This document shows, piece by piece, positions 1 to 8,628 of a stretch of 64,000 nt of DNA; position 1 is the first letter of the stretch, and the number at the start of each line of letters is the position of its first letter. A program made the position numbers and the translations under genes. The notes under the pieces were generated by a model, which saw only the letters and a list, made by a program, of their open reading frames with translations, ran no database searches and was not told the DNA's origin. The stretch lies in NCBI RefSeq assembly GCF_011516655.1, contig NZ_WOSV01000001.1, positions 62,001 to 126,000 on the forward strand, in the 5' to 3' direction. This DNA comes from Acetobacter thailandicus. GTDB taxonomy: Bacteria > Pseudomonadota > Alphaproteobacteria > Acetobacterales > Acetobacteraceae.

Positions 1-344
1 CCTCATTATAACAGGGCACGACAATAACCAGCCGTGGCGCCGGGCGGGACATAACTGACATTCAATACAACTTTTAAAGGCTAATAAAATTTATCCGGTT
101 ATAATATTAACATTTATTCATAAATTTGGCGATAAATTTTATTATCAGATTCATGTTCAAAAAATCAAAAAGACCGGAAACAAAGCACGCCAGCAGACTC
201 CGGCCAGATAAATCCTCTGACCTGAATATTATCTCATTGTAAATAATATGTCTTTATTTTAATGACATTTTGTTCATAAGATTGACCACCCCCCAGGCGG
301 TGTTTGCTTCGCTATGCACTGCAACACATTAAAGAGAAAAAAGC
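1..344. other. Upstream region of the T6SS locus
   Basis: No gene is recognised in this stretch. The middle part (about 75-260) is AT-rich, and the bases just before the tssH start are purine-rich and can serve as its ribosome binding site. The promoter of the left T6SS operon probably lies here, but I could not assign -35/-10 or sigma-54 boxes with confidence. Confidence 0.4.
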
Positions 345-3002
345 ATGAGGCCTGTTGAACTGTCTAAACTTGTACAACGTTTAGACGATACATGTCGTCG
401 TCAGCTTGAAAACGCCGCTGGCATGGCAGTATCACGCACGCACTACGATGTAGAGGCCGAACACTGGTTCAGTTTCCTCCTCCAGGCTGAAAACAATGAT
501 ATCCTCAACATTACCAGAACACTTGGCCTGGACCCGGCACCTCTGCTTACCCACCTTGAGAAAATTCTCACGGGTCTGAAAACCGGCAATGGCAGAGCAC
601 CTGGCCTTTCACCCGATATTGTTCGCCTGATAAAATCAGCCTGGCTGGGCGCATCGGTTAACAGAAGTACCACCGCAATACGCTCAGCCGATCTGCTTCT
701 TGCTCTGGCAGCAGATACTGATAACTGCCTGAGTCTGCGCAACGCACTTAAGCCACTACTTGGTGCTGTGTCTCGCTGCACCGAAGCTGAAGTCTGGTCT
801 TTTTGCCAGGCAAGTGCCGAAGTGCCCCCTGCCCCGGCACCCCGGGAAATATCAGGAGATACGCAAGACGCGGTGCATGACGATAAACGCTTTGGAGCCG
901 CCTTATCACGCTACGCACAGGATCTTGTCACTCAGGCTGAAAAAGGAAAAATTGACCCTGTCCTGGGCCGCGACAGTGAAATACGACAAATGGCGGATAT
1001 TCTTCTGCGCCGTCGTCAGAATAATCCCATTCTGGTCGGTGAAGCCGGTGTTGGTAAGACAGCTCTGATCGAAGGACTCGCCCAGCGTCTGGCAGACGGT
1101 GATGTACCACCAGCTTTAAAAAACGTCCGTATTTTCACCCTTGACCTGGGCCTGCTACAGGCCGGAGCCGGTGTGAAAGGTGAATTCGAAAACCGCCTGA
1201 AAGACGTTATTGCCGACGTTGATGCCGCTCCTGTCCCTGTCATTTTATTTATTGATGAAGCTCACACTCTGATAGGTGCAGGTGCCGGAGGTACAACAGG
1301 CTCAGGTGATGCTGCTAATCTTCTCAAGCCGGCTCTCGCCCGGGGCAACCTGCGCGTTATCGCAGCCACCACCTGGGCGGAATATAAAAAATACTTCGAA
1401 AAAGATGCTGCTCTGACACGCAGGTTTCAGCCCGTAGCAGTAAACGAACCGAGCATCCCGGTAGCCACCGCAATGTTACGTGGCCTGACCAAAACACTCA
1501 GCGGGCATCATAACGTATTGATCCTTGAAGATGCCATCCACGCCGCTGTCTCTCTCTCAGCACGCTATATCACCGGACGACAACTGCCAGATAAAGCCGT
1601 GAGCCTGCTCGACACAGCCTGCGCGCGCGTCGCCATGAGTCAGAATACCACTCCGGCTCAGCTTGAAGACAGCGAGCGCAGACTAAGTATGCTGAACACA
1701 GAAATCAGCGCTCTTGAATCAGAAAGTATTTTCGACAAAGCCAGTCAGAAAGAACATCTCGCTACATTACAGGAACAACGTATAACCGAAGAAAATCGTC
1801 GCGCTGCTCTGGCTGACAAAGCTGCACAGGAATATGCCCTTGTTACAGAACTTGAGGCTCTTCAGACCCAGCTGAGCAGAGATTCAGAAGAAGATAAATC
1901 CGCTCTGAGCACAGCCTATCGTGATGCAATGGCCCGCCTTGAAATCGTTCAGGGTGACAATCCAATGATCTTCCCCATGGTAGACCATAATGCGGTTGCC
2001 GCCGTCGTTTCAGAATGGACCGGTATTCCGCTCGGACGCATGCAAAATAACCAGCTTCAGGCTGTGCTCTCTCTCGAAGAGACAATGAAACAGCGCATCA
2101 TCGGGCAGGACCATGCTCTTCACGCTATTGCTCTTGCCGTACAGACCTCACGCGCCGGTCTGAATGACCCACGTAAACCCGTAGGTGTTTTCCTGATGGC
2201 CGGCACATCCGGTGTGGGCAAAACAGAAACCGCGCTGGCTCTGGCAGACCTGCTCTATGGTGGAGAACAAAGCCTCACCATTATCAATATGTCTGAGTTT
2301 AAAGAGGAGCATAAAGTCAGCCTGCTGATGGGCAGCCCCCCCGGCTATATTGGTTACGGTGAAGGCGGCATTCTGACTGAAGCTGTGCGCCGCAAGCCAT
2401 ATTCTGTGCTACTTCTCGACGAAATGGAGAAAGCACATCCCGGCGTGCAGGAAGTCTTCTTCCAGGTGTTTGACAAAGGACACATGAAGGACGGCGAAGG
2501 ACGTGATATTGATTTTCGCAATACCCTGATCGTTATGACCTCTAATGCCGGCACAGAGTTAATTTCGAGCCTGTATGCTGACCCTGAAACAGCCCCGCCA
2601 CAGGAAACAGTTGATAAGCTGGTTTATGAAGAACTGCAAAAATCCTTTAAACCTGCTTTCCTCGGGCGGACAAAGGTTATCCCCTACATCCCTCTGAGCC
2701 GCGAGACATTACTGCGTATTGTTGACCTGCAACTGACCCGCGTGCGCGACCGGGTTAAGACACGCTTTGGCGTCACCGTTGAAATTGCAGAATCGGTCAG
2801 AGAAATGCTGATTAATCGCTGCGAAGAAGGAAGTGCCGGCGCACGTGCACTGGAAAGAGTTATTGCTGACACGCTCCTGCCAGCTCTTTCACGATATATT
2901 CTTGAAAGACTTACCGCCCGTGAAGATGAAAAAAACTTCATAATAGGGCAACTTTTTATTGACTTAAATTTAGAAATGCGGCCTTTTATAACAGAACTTT
3001 AA
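345..3002 (+). CDS. tssH: T6SS AAA+ ATPase TssH (ClpV)
   Basis: ClpV-type disaggregase that strips contracted TssB/TssC sheath so subunits can be reused; it acts in the cytoplasm as a hexamer. The 885-residue protein has a Clp N domain, a first AAA+ module (Walker A GEAGVGKT, Walker B VILFIDEAH), a coiled middle domain around residues 420-530 and a second AAA+ module (Walker A GTSGVGKT, then VLLLDEMEKAHPG). Length is normal for ClpV and the C-terminus fits the family. It is the first gene of the left T6SS operon; hcp follows after 25 bases, which supports ClpV over housekeeping ClpB. Confidence 0.95.
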   Translation: MRPVELSKLVQRLDDTCRRQLENAAGMAVSRTHYDVEAEHWFSFLLQAENNDILNITRTLGLDPAPLLTHLEKILTGLKTGNGRAPGLSPDIVRLIKSAWLGASVNRSTTAIRSADLLLALAADTDNCLSLRNALKPLLGAVSRCTEAEVWSFCQASAEVPPAPAPREISGDTQDAVHDDKRFGAALSRYAQDLVTQAEKGKIDPVLGRDSEIRQMADILLRRRQNNPILVGEAGVGKTALIEGLAQRLADGDVPPALKNVRIFTLDLGLLQAGAGVKGEFENRLKDVIADVDAAPVPVILFIDEAHTLIGAGAGGTTGSGDAANLLKPALARGNLRVIAATTWAEYKKYFEKDAALTRRFQPVAVNEPSIPVATAMLRGLTKTLSGHHNVLILEDAIHAAVSLSARYITGRQLPDKAVSLLDTACARVAMSQNTTPAQLEDSERRLSMLNTEISALESESIFDKASQKEHLATLQEQRITEENRRAALADKAAQEYALVTELEALQTQLSRDSEEDKSALSTAYRDAMARLEIVQGDNPMIFPMVDHNAVAAVVSEWTGIPLGRMQNNQLQAVLSLEETMKQRIIGQDHALHAIALAVQTSRAGLNDPRKPVGVFLMAGTSGVGKTETALALADLLYGGEQSLTIINMSEFKEEHKVSLLMGSPPGYIGYGEGGILTEAVRRKPYSVLLLDEMEKAHPGVQEVFFQVFDKGHMKDGEGRDIDFRNTLIVMTSNAGTELISSLYADPETAPPQETVDKLVYEELQKSFKPAFLGRTKVIPYIPLSRETLLRIVDLQLTRVRDRVKTRFGVTVEIAESVREMLINRCEEGSAGARALERVIADTLLPALSRYILERLTAREDEKNFIIGQLFIDLNLEMRPFITEL

Positions 3003-3027
3003 TTTTTAATCAGGGTGAGAGACGGCC

Positions 3028-3510
3028 GTGGCTATCTATATGCAGTACGAAGGCGTTGAAGGCAACGTTACCGAAGCCGGACACGAAGGATGGACCGAAC
3101 TGACCGGGTTTCAATGGGGTGTCGGTCGAGGCATTTCCAGCAGCGTTGGTTCGACAGCCGACCGTGAGTCAAGCGCACCAAGCGTTGGTGAAGTGATCGT
3201 TACAAAGAACAATGATATGTCGACCGGTGACCTGATGAGCGAGGCTCTGTCAGGTCATGGTGATAAAGTTATCAAAATCGACTTTACACGTACCTACAAA
3301 GATCAGCAGCAGGTTTACCTGTCGCTGGAACTTCAGCAGGCCATTATCAGCTCTTACTCTCACTCTTCAAGCGGCGACCGTCCTCACGAATCGCTGGCCT
3401 TTAATTTCAACCACGTCACGGTCAAAACCTATCAGATGAATGCTGATGGCAGCCAGGGCGGTCAGAAAGTAATCACCTACGATCTGGCGACAGCAAAAGC
3501 AAACACCTGA
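3028..3510 (+). CDS. hcp: T6SS inner tube protein Hcp (TssD)
   Basis: Hcp hexamers stack into the tube that is fired from the cell and carries effectors. The 160-residue protein has the family start (MAIYMQYEGVEGNVTEAGHEGW) in spaced agreement with other Hcps and the FQWGVGRGI segment. The start is a GTG after an AGGGTGAGAG ribosome binding site. It lies 25 bases after tssH and is followed by a strong hairpin with a T-rich flank, then a 190-base gap before tssB. That arrangement should give hcp separate, higher transcript levels, as expected for a protein needed in many copies. No C-terminal effector extension is present. Confidence 0.95.
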   Translation: MAIYMQYEGVEGNVTEAGHEGWTELTGFQWGVGRGISSSVGSTADRESSAPSVGEVIVTKNNDMSTGDLMSEALSGHGDKVIKIDFTRTYKDQQQVYLSLELQQAIISSYSHSSSGDRPHESLAFNFNHVTVKTYQMNADGSQGGQKVITYDLATAKANT

Positions 3511-3546
3511 TTATAAAATTCTGCACCTTCTGGTTCAGATATTTAA

Positions 3547-3585
3547 AAACCGGAAGAAATATTTTTTATTTCTCTCCGGTTTTAT
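3547..3585 (+). terminator. Hairpin terminator/attenuator after hcp
   Basis: An AAACCGGA...TCCGGTTT stem, extended inward by AGAAAT/ATTTCT with one bulged base and followed by TTATTTTA, starts about 36 bases after the hcp stop. It lies inside an otherwise co-directional gene run, so it probably limits read-through from tssH-hcp into tssB or stabilises the hcp transcript end. Confidence 0.75.
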
Positions 3586-3700
3586 TTTAAGACAGTCATC
3601 ATGTTCTGGAAAAATAAACAAAAGCGAACATAATGCACACCAGAATACATATAACTGATTCTGTCGAAACTTAAATAATACTCCAGAATGAGGTAATCAT

Positions 3701-4207
3701 ATGAGCGGCAGTGTGCATGATAAATTAAAGAACGTTCGTAAACCGCGTGTCCACATTACCTATGATGTGGAAACAGAAGGTGCCGAAATTATAAGAGAAC
3801 TTCCTTTCGTCGTTGGCGTTATGGGAGATTTTTCAGGCGACCCGCGCAAACCATTACGCCCGCTGGCTGAACGTAAATTTGTTCAGATTGACCGGGATAA
3901 TTTTGATGAGGTTATGGCCCGACTGGCCCCGGGCCTTCATATGTCAGTACGCAATACCCTGACAAATGACGGTTCTGACCTTGTTACTGATCTGAAGTTT
4001 AACTCCACAGCTGATTTTGAACCTGCACAGGTTATCGACCAGGTGCCAGCACTTAAGGCCCTTCTCGAAACACGCAACAAATTACGTGACCTGATGAGTA
4101 AAGCTGATCGCTCTGAAGAACTTGAGCAGCTGCTCGAGCAGATTCTGCAACAGAATAATAAATTAAATAGTGTAACTGAAGAACTTGCCGGTAAAGAGAA
4201 GGGCTAA
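3701..4207 (+). CDS. tssB: T6SS contractile sheath small subunit TssB
   Basis: Small subunit of the contractile sheath (VipA/ImpB), which pairs with TssC around the Hcp tube. The 168-residue protein shows the family signatures [13 protein letters not shown] and [13 protein letters not shown] near the N-terminus and a charged helical C-terminus (about residues 120-168) that packs against TssC. A good GAGG ribosome binding site precedes the ATG. tssC begins three bases after its stop, consistent with coupled translation of the two sheath partners. The 115 bases upstream, after the hcp terminator, may hold a separate promoter. Confidence 0.95.
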   Translation: MSGSVHDKLKNVRKPRVHITYDVETEGAEIIRELPFVVGVMGDFSGDPRKPLRPLAERKFVQIDRDNFDEVMARLAPGLHMSVRNTLTNDGSDLVTDLKFNSTADFEPAQVIDQVPALKALLETRNKLRDLMSKADRSEELEQLLEQILQQNNKLNSVTEELAGKEKG

Positions 4208-4210
4208 CTG

Positions 4211-5707
4211 ATGTCTGAAACCACATCACACTCAAAGTCAGCGACTTCAGGCAAAACTGAGGAGACCTCAGCATCCTTTCTGAGTCAGGTTGTTGCTGCA
4301 ACAAAGCAGACAGAACCAGATCGTGCTGAAGAGCTGGTTCGCACACTGGTAGAGCAGGCCGCGGCAGGCACGATCAGATTTGACCGTAATATGAACCGCA
4401 CGATTGAACGGGCTATTAAGCAGATTGATCAGAAACTCTCAGAACAACTTAATGAAATCATACATGATGAGCGCTTTCTGAAACTTGAGGGTTCATGGCG
4501 TGGCCTGCATTACCTGGTCAACAATTCCGAAACCAGCTCCAATCTTAAGATCCGGCTGCTCAACGTCTCCAAACGTGAGCTGAACCGTGATCTGACCCGC
4601 GCGACTGAATTTGACCAGTCCTCTTTGTTCCGCAAAATCTACGAAAGCGAATTCGGAACACCAGGAGGTGAACCTTATGGTGCACTAATTGGTGATTATG
4701 AATGGAATAACCACCCGGATGATGTCGAGACCCTGCGTCAGATATCCAACGTTAGTGCAGCAGCTTTTGCTCCTTTCATCTCGGGAGTGAGCCCGGCGAT
4801 GTTCGGTTTTGATGACTGGTCTCAGCTGGCGAAACCGCGCGATCTGAGCAAAATCTTTGATAGTGCCGAGTATATCAAATGGCGTAGTTTCCGCGACAGC
4901 GAAGATAGCCGCTTTGTTAACCTTGTCATGCCCCGCGTCATGGCACGTCTGCCCTATGGCAACACAACCCGCCCGGTTGACGAGTTCGACTATGAAGAAG
5001 CCCCGCAGGATGCAAACGGTCGCTCCGAGTCCATAGCACACAACAACTATTGCTGGATGAACGCCGCCTTCGTCATGGGGGCTCGTATGACAGATTCATT
5101 CGCGCGCACAGGCTTCTGCACCACGATACGAGGTGCAGAAGGCGGTGGCAAAGTGGAAAACCTGCCTTCACACACCTTCATGTCTGACGACGGAGACCTC
5201 GACACTAAATGCCCGACTGAAATTGGCATTACTGACCGCCGTGAACACGAGCTGTCTCAGCTGGGCTTCCTGCCACTTTGTCATTATAAAAATCATGACT
5301 ACGCAGTATTTTTTGGCGCGCAGAGCACACAAAAAGCAAAAGAATACGAACGCCCTGAAGCCACAGCCAACGCCCGTATTTCAACCCGCCTGCCCTGCGT
5401 TATGGCAACCAGCCGCTTTGCTCATTATCTTAAAGTGATGGCACGCGACAAGCTCGGGTCTTTTACAGAAGCTGAGGATTGCGAAATCTGGCTAAACCGC
5501 TGGATTATGAACTACGTCAATACCAACGAAAATGCCGGAGCCGAGAATAAAGCAAAATACCCTTTGCGTGAGGCTCGTGTTCAGGTGCGTGAAGTTCCTG
5601 GCAGCCCAGGATCCTACAACGCGGTTGCCTACCTGCGTCCGTGGCTGCAACTGGAAGAACTGACCACCAGTCTGCGTATGGTGGCACGGGTTCCTCAGAA
5701 AAGCTGA
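4211..5707 (+). CDS. tssC: T6SS contractile sheath large subunit TssC
   Basis: Large sheath subunit (VipB/ImpC/EvpB family) that forms the outer wall of the contractile sheath with TssB. The 498 residues match the full family length. Recognisable blocks are [18 protein letters not shown] around residue 90, [19 protein letters not shown] around 140, and [17 protein letters not shown] near 400. The N-terminal about 60 residues are Ser/Thr-rich and carry the segment where ClpV binds in other systems. It is followed nine bases later by a diverged paralogue, the ImpC/ImpD arrangement of alphaproteobacterial imp clusters. Confidence 0.95.
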   Translation: MSETTSHSKSATSGKTEETSASFLSQVVAATKQTEPDRAEELVRTLVEQAAAGTIRFDRNMNRTIERAIKQIDQKLSEQLNEIIHDERFLKLEGSWRGLHYLVNNSETSSNLKIRLLNVSKRELNRDLTRATEFDQSSLFRKIYESEFGTPGGEPYGALIGDYEWNNHPDDVETLRQISNVSAAAFAPFISGVSPAMFGFDDWSQLAKPRDLSKIFDSAEYIKWRSFRDSEDSRFVNLVMPRVMARLPYGNTTRPVDEFDYEEAPQDANGRSESIAHNNYCWMNAAFVMGARMTDSFARTGFCTTIRGAEGGGKVENLPSHTFMSDDGDLDTKCPTEIGITDRREHELSQLGFLPLCHYKNHDYAVFFGAQSTQKAKEYERPEATANARISTRLPCVMATSRFAHYLKVMARDKLGSFTEAEDCEIWLNRWIMNYVNTNENAGAENKAKYPLREARVQVREVPGSPGSYNAVAYLRPWLQLEELTTSLRMVARVPQKS

Positions 5708-5716
5708 GAACATCCC

Positions 5717-7234
5717 GTGACTGAACCTGCTTCCGACTCACCTCCTGCATTGCGTGATACGATCCTTTCAGGACGTTTTGTGCTTCAGGAAACAGGGGCG
5801 GAATCTTTTATCGCCTTTCTTTCAGCTCCTGGTTACCAGGGGCTGAAAGAGTGGTTCAGCATTGATACGCTAAGTCAGGCACGTCATGATCCACAGCTGA
5901 TCTGCGACATGATTGATTACGACATTACGCGTATCGACCGTATGCTGAGCACACAACTTGACATCATACTTCACGACGAATCTTTTCAAAAACTTGAAAG
6001 CGCATGGCGCGGTCTTTTATGGCTGACAGGAGGACTATCTCCCGAGTCACGGGTTTTTGTAAGAATGCTGTCTGTCAGCTGGCCGGAAATCTGCCGTGAT
6101 CTGCAACATGCCGTTGATTTTGATAAAAGCGCACTATTCAGACTGATTTATGAAAAAGAATTTGGTCAGGCCGGGGGCGAACCTTTTGGCCTGATGGTTA
6201 TCGACCATGAGTTTCGTCATACACCACCCCCACGCAGGCCGGGTGCCCCCCCTTCAACCGACGATATTGCCGCACTTAACAGCCTAGCGGGCATTGCTGC
6301 GGCCGCATTTTGTCCTATGGTTCTGGGTGTTTCACCTGTGTTATTTGGTGTTGAACGCTTTTGCGATCTCGCGACTGTTGTTGATCTTGTCGCCTCTCTT
6401 AAAGAAACAGATAAACGCCGGTGGGAAATGCTGCGTCGTCAGGCTGATGCGCGTTTTTTATGTGCCTGCCTGCCGCGTGTACTGGCGCGCCTGCCCTGGG
6501 GTCATGACCCGGCACGACGTGATGGTTTTTTCTACAGAGAGCGGGTTGTCCATAATAAAGAACGCCTCTGGTCCTCTGCTGCTTATGCCTTTGCATCAGT
6601 CGTTATTCGTGCACAGATGACCTATAACTGGCCGGCAGACATTCGTGGTGTTCCCATCGGCCGCACAGGTGGTGGTCTGGTGCCAGACCTTATAAGTGAA
6701 GCGTCTGCTACTGACAGACACCAGGTGTGGCACTACCCGCCGCTTGACCTGCAACTCTCCCCCGGGCAGGAGCGCGCACTGAGCAACGAAGGCTTTATGC
6801 CTCTTGTTTCTCTGCCTTTCGGTCCGGAAGCCTGCTTTAGCTCGGTCAGTAGTATCGCCAGAGCACAAGGCGGAGAAAGTGCTGCATCAGTCAATCACCA
6901 CTTATCTCTGCAAATGAATATGCTTCTCTGTGTCTCACGTTTTGCCCATTACATTAAAATTCTCGGCCGGTCAGCAATCGGCAGCATAACCAGTCAGGAT
7001 GCCCTGCAACGCCGTCTGCAAAACTGGCTGATGAGCTACACCAACAATAGTCAGCATGCTTCAGAGCAAACCCGAGCCAGATATCCTCTGATCGACAGTA
7101 AAGTAAAAGTTTCTGAAAAACCCGATAACCCGGGACACTTCTTTTGCGTGGTTCACCTTAAGCCACGCTACCAGCTTGACCAGATGAACATTGCTTTTAG
7201 CCTGACCACCGAACTCACCGGTCCAGCAGCCTGA
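5717..7234 (+). CDS. Second TssC-like sheath protein (ImpD/TssC40 type)
   Basis: A 505-residue paralogue of the preceding TssC, in the same orientation with a GTG start. Shared blocks include DESFQKLESAWRGLLWL, LFRLIYEKEFGQAGGEP, LGVSPVLFG and SRFAHYIKILGRSAIGS. The N-terminus is shorter and unrelated in sequence, and the middle carries a different insert (HTPPPRRPGAPP). This matches Agrobacterium ImpD (TssC40), which sits beside ImpC (TssC41). Its exact role in the sheath is not settled from sequence; it may form specialised sheath or baseplate-proximal subunits with TssB. Identity as an EvpB-family protein is secure. Confidence 0.88.
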   Translation: MTEPASDSPPALRDTILSGRFVLQETGAESFIAFLSAPGYQGLKEWFSIDTLSQARHDPQLICDMIDYDITRIDRMLSTQLDIILHDESFQKLESAWRGLLWLTGGLSPESRVFVRMLSVSWPEICRDLQHAVDFDKSALFRLIYEKEFGQAGGEPFGLMVIDHEFRHTPPPRRPGAPPSTDDIAALNSLAGIAAAAFCPMVLGVSPVLFGVERFCDLATVVDLVASLKETDKRRWEMLRRQADARFLCACLPRVLARLPWGHDPARRDGFFYRERVVHNKERLWSSAAYAFASVVIRAQMTYNWPADIRGVPIGRTGGGLVPDLISEASATDRHQVWHYPPLDLQLSPGQERALSNEGFMPLVSLPFGPEACFSSVSSIARAQGGESAASVNHHLSLQMNMLLCVSRFAHYIKILGRSAIGSITSQDALQRRLQNWLMSYTNNSQHASEQTRARYPLIDSKVKVSEKPDNPGHFFCVVHLKPRYQLDQMNIAFSLTTELTGPAA

Positions 7235-7266
7235 TATATTTTAGTGATTTATTACCGGAGTTTCTC

Positions 7267-8088
7267 ATGACGTCTGACAGTATAAGCACAACTGCTACTG
7301 AAGCTTTTCGCAGCGGCAATCCGGAACATGCTGTTGAGCTGGCCACTGCCGCCGTACGTGCAGCCCCGACACAAAGCCAGGCGCGCTTCAGACTGTTTGA
7401 AATGCTTCTGTTCAGCAACCAGTTTGAGAGAGCTGACAACGTTCTTGACGCTTTACAAAAACTCGACACTAAAGCAGCATTATATATTGCTGAGTGTCGA
7501 CAGTTACTCAGGGCTGAGGTTTCGCGCCAGAGTTACTGGAGCAGTGGCCAGCAACCAGAATTTTTGCAGGGCTGCGAGCCCGCTCAGGCACTCTGCCTGC
7601 GTGCTCTGACCGAACTTCATGCACAGGACAACGTAGCGGCAGCAACCACACTGGAAGAAGCCGAAAACATACGTCCGCACGCTCCGGGAGAAACTAACAA
7701 AGCTGAATTCTCTGACTTTCGGGATACTGATGACCTGTGTGCCGGCGCCCTTGAAGTGCTGACAACAACGGGACGCTATTTTCAGGTACCACTCTCACGC
7801 GTTGAAAGCGCCTCTTTCCTTCCGGTAAAATGTCACCGTGATTTGTACTGGCGAGGGTGCCACCTGAACATCACAAACGGGCCTGATGGTATTGTTTACA
7901 TCCCCGCTATTTACGGAGCGACCGCGACTCTGGCCGAGCACTTGCCAGAACGCGGCAAACTATTAACCGGACAGATGACAGAATGGACTGATGGAGATGT
8001 TGCTCGCGGTATCGGGCAGCGCCTCTTCCTCGCTGGTGATGAGGGGCTGACCCTGTATGATATCGGGGAGCTGACGTTTAAAGTATGA
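7267..8088 (+). CDS. tagJ: T6SS accessory protein TagJ (ImpE)
   Basis: ImpE/TagJ family accessory protein that, in studied systems, binds the TssB N-terminus and is thought to influence ClpV-dependent sheath disassembly. The 273 residues begin with a tetratricopeptide-like repeat region (AFRSGNPEHAVELATAAVRAAP, about residues 11-100) and end with a beta-rich domain containing CHRDLYWRGCHLNI and VYIPAIYGAT. A clear GGAG ribosome binding site precedes the ATG. Its last bases overlap the tssE start (ATGA), indicating translational coupling within the baseplate gene block. Confidence 0.88.
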   Translation: MTSDSISTTATEAFRSGNPEHAVELATAAVRAAPTQSQARFRLFEMLLFSNQFERADNVLDALQKLDTKAALYIAECRQLLRAEVSRQSYWSSGQQPEFLQGCEPAQALCLRALTELHAQDNVAAATTLEEAENIRPHAPGETNKAEFSDFRDTDDLCAGALEVLTTTGRYFQVPLSRVESASFLPVKCHRDLYWRGCHLNITNGPDGIVYIPAIYGATATLAEHLPERGKLLTGQMTEWTDGDVARGIGQRLFLAGDEGLTLYDIGELTFKV

Positions 8089-8624
8089 ATAAGCGCAAAG
8101 ACCGCATAAGACAGCCGGCAAGCCAGAACTCACGTCAGTCTGACACACAAAACACGCCTGTCAGACTCTCCGTTTTTGACCGTCTTATTGCACCAGAATC
8201 AGCACAGGCCAGTATTACAAACTCACGTACAGGCATTAAAACACTACAAAATGCTGTGTTACGCGATGTATCTCTCCTGCTTAACTCACGACGTTGCTGG
8301 TATCAGCCATCACGAGAGCAAAAAGACCTGCGCCGCTCTTTACTAACCTATGGTGTACCTGACTTCACCTCTGGCGAGCTGGGGGAGCAGGACAACCGTG
8401 AAATGCTGCGTGCTGCTATCGAACAAACGATCACACGCTTTGAAACGCGGCTGAATAATGTGCGGGTCGCACTCAGAGAAGAACGTGACCGTAGTCACGG
8501 AGTTCTTAAATTGCGAATTGATGCTTTACTTCACGTGGAGCCTTTGCAGACACCGATCTGTTTCGACACGGTTATTGACCTGGCCTCAGCACATGCTGAT
8601 GTTTTGCTAAACGAAGTGGTCTGA
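8085..8624 (+). CDS. tssE: T6SS baseplate protein TssE (gp25-like)
   Basis: Homologue of phage T4 gp25, which initiates sheath polymerisation at the baseplate. The 179-residue protein has the lead segment VRLSVFDRLI, then the gp25-like core with LLNSRRCW, SLLTYGVPDF and an EERDRSHGVLKLRIDALL segment corresponding to the conserved gp25 motif. The start overlaps the tagJ stop by four bases, and tssF follows four bases after its stop. Length is typical for TssE. Order tssE-tssF-tssG is the standard baseplate block. Confidence 0.9.
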   Translation: MNKRKDRIRQPASQNSRQSDTQNTPVRLSVFDRLIAPESAQASITNSRTGIKTLQNAVLRDVSLLLNSRRCWYQPSREQKDLRRSLLTYGVPDFTSGELGEQDNREMLRAAIEQTITRFETRLNNVRVALREERDRSHGVLKLRIDALLHVEPLQTPICFDTVIDLASAHADVLLNEVV

Positions 8625-8628
8625 CACT

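Noticed and set aside
260-344. Sigma-54 type promoter before tssH
   Set aside because: GG/GC pairs occur but not with the required spacing and flanking consensus.
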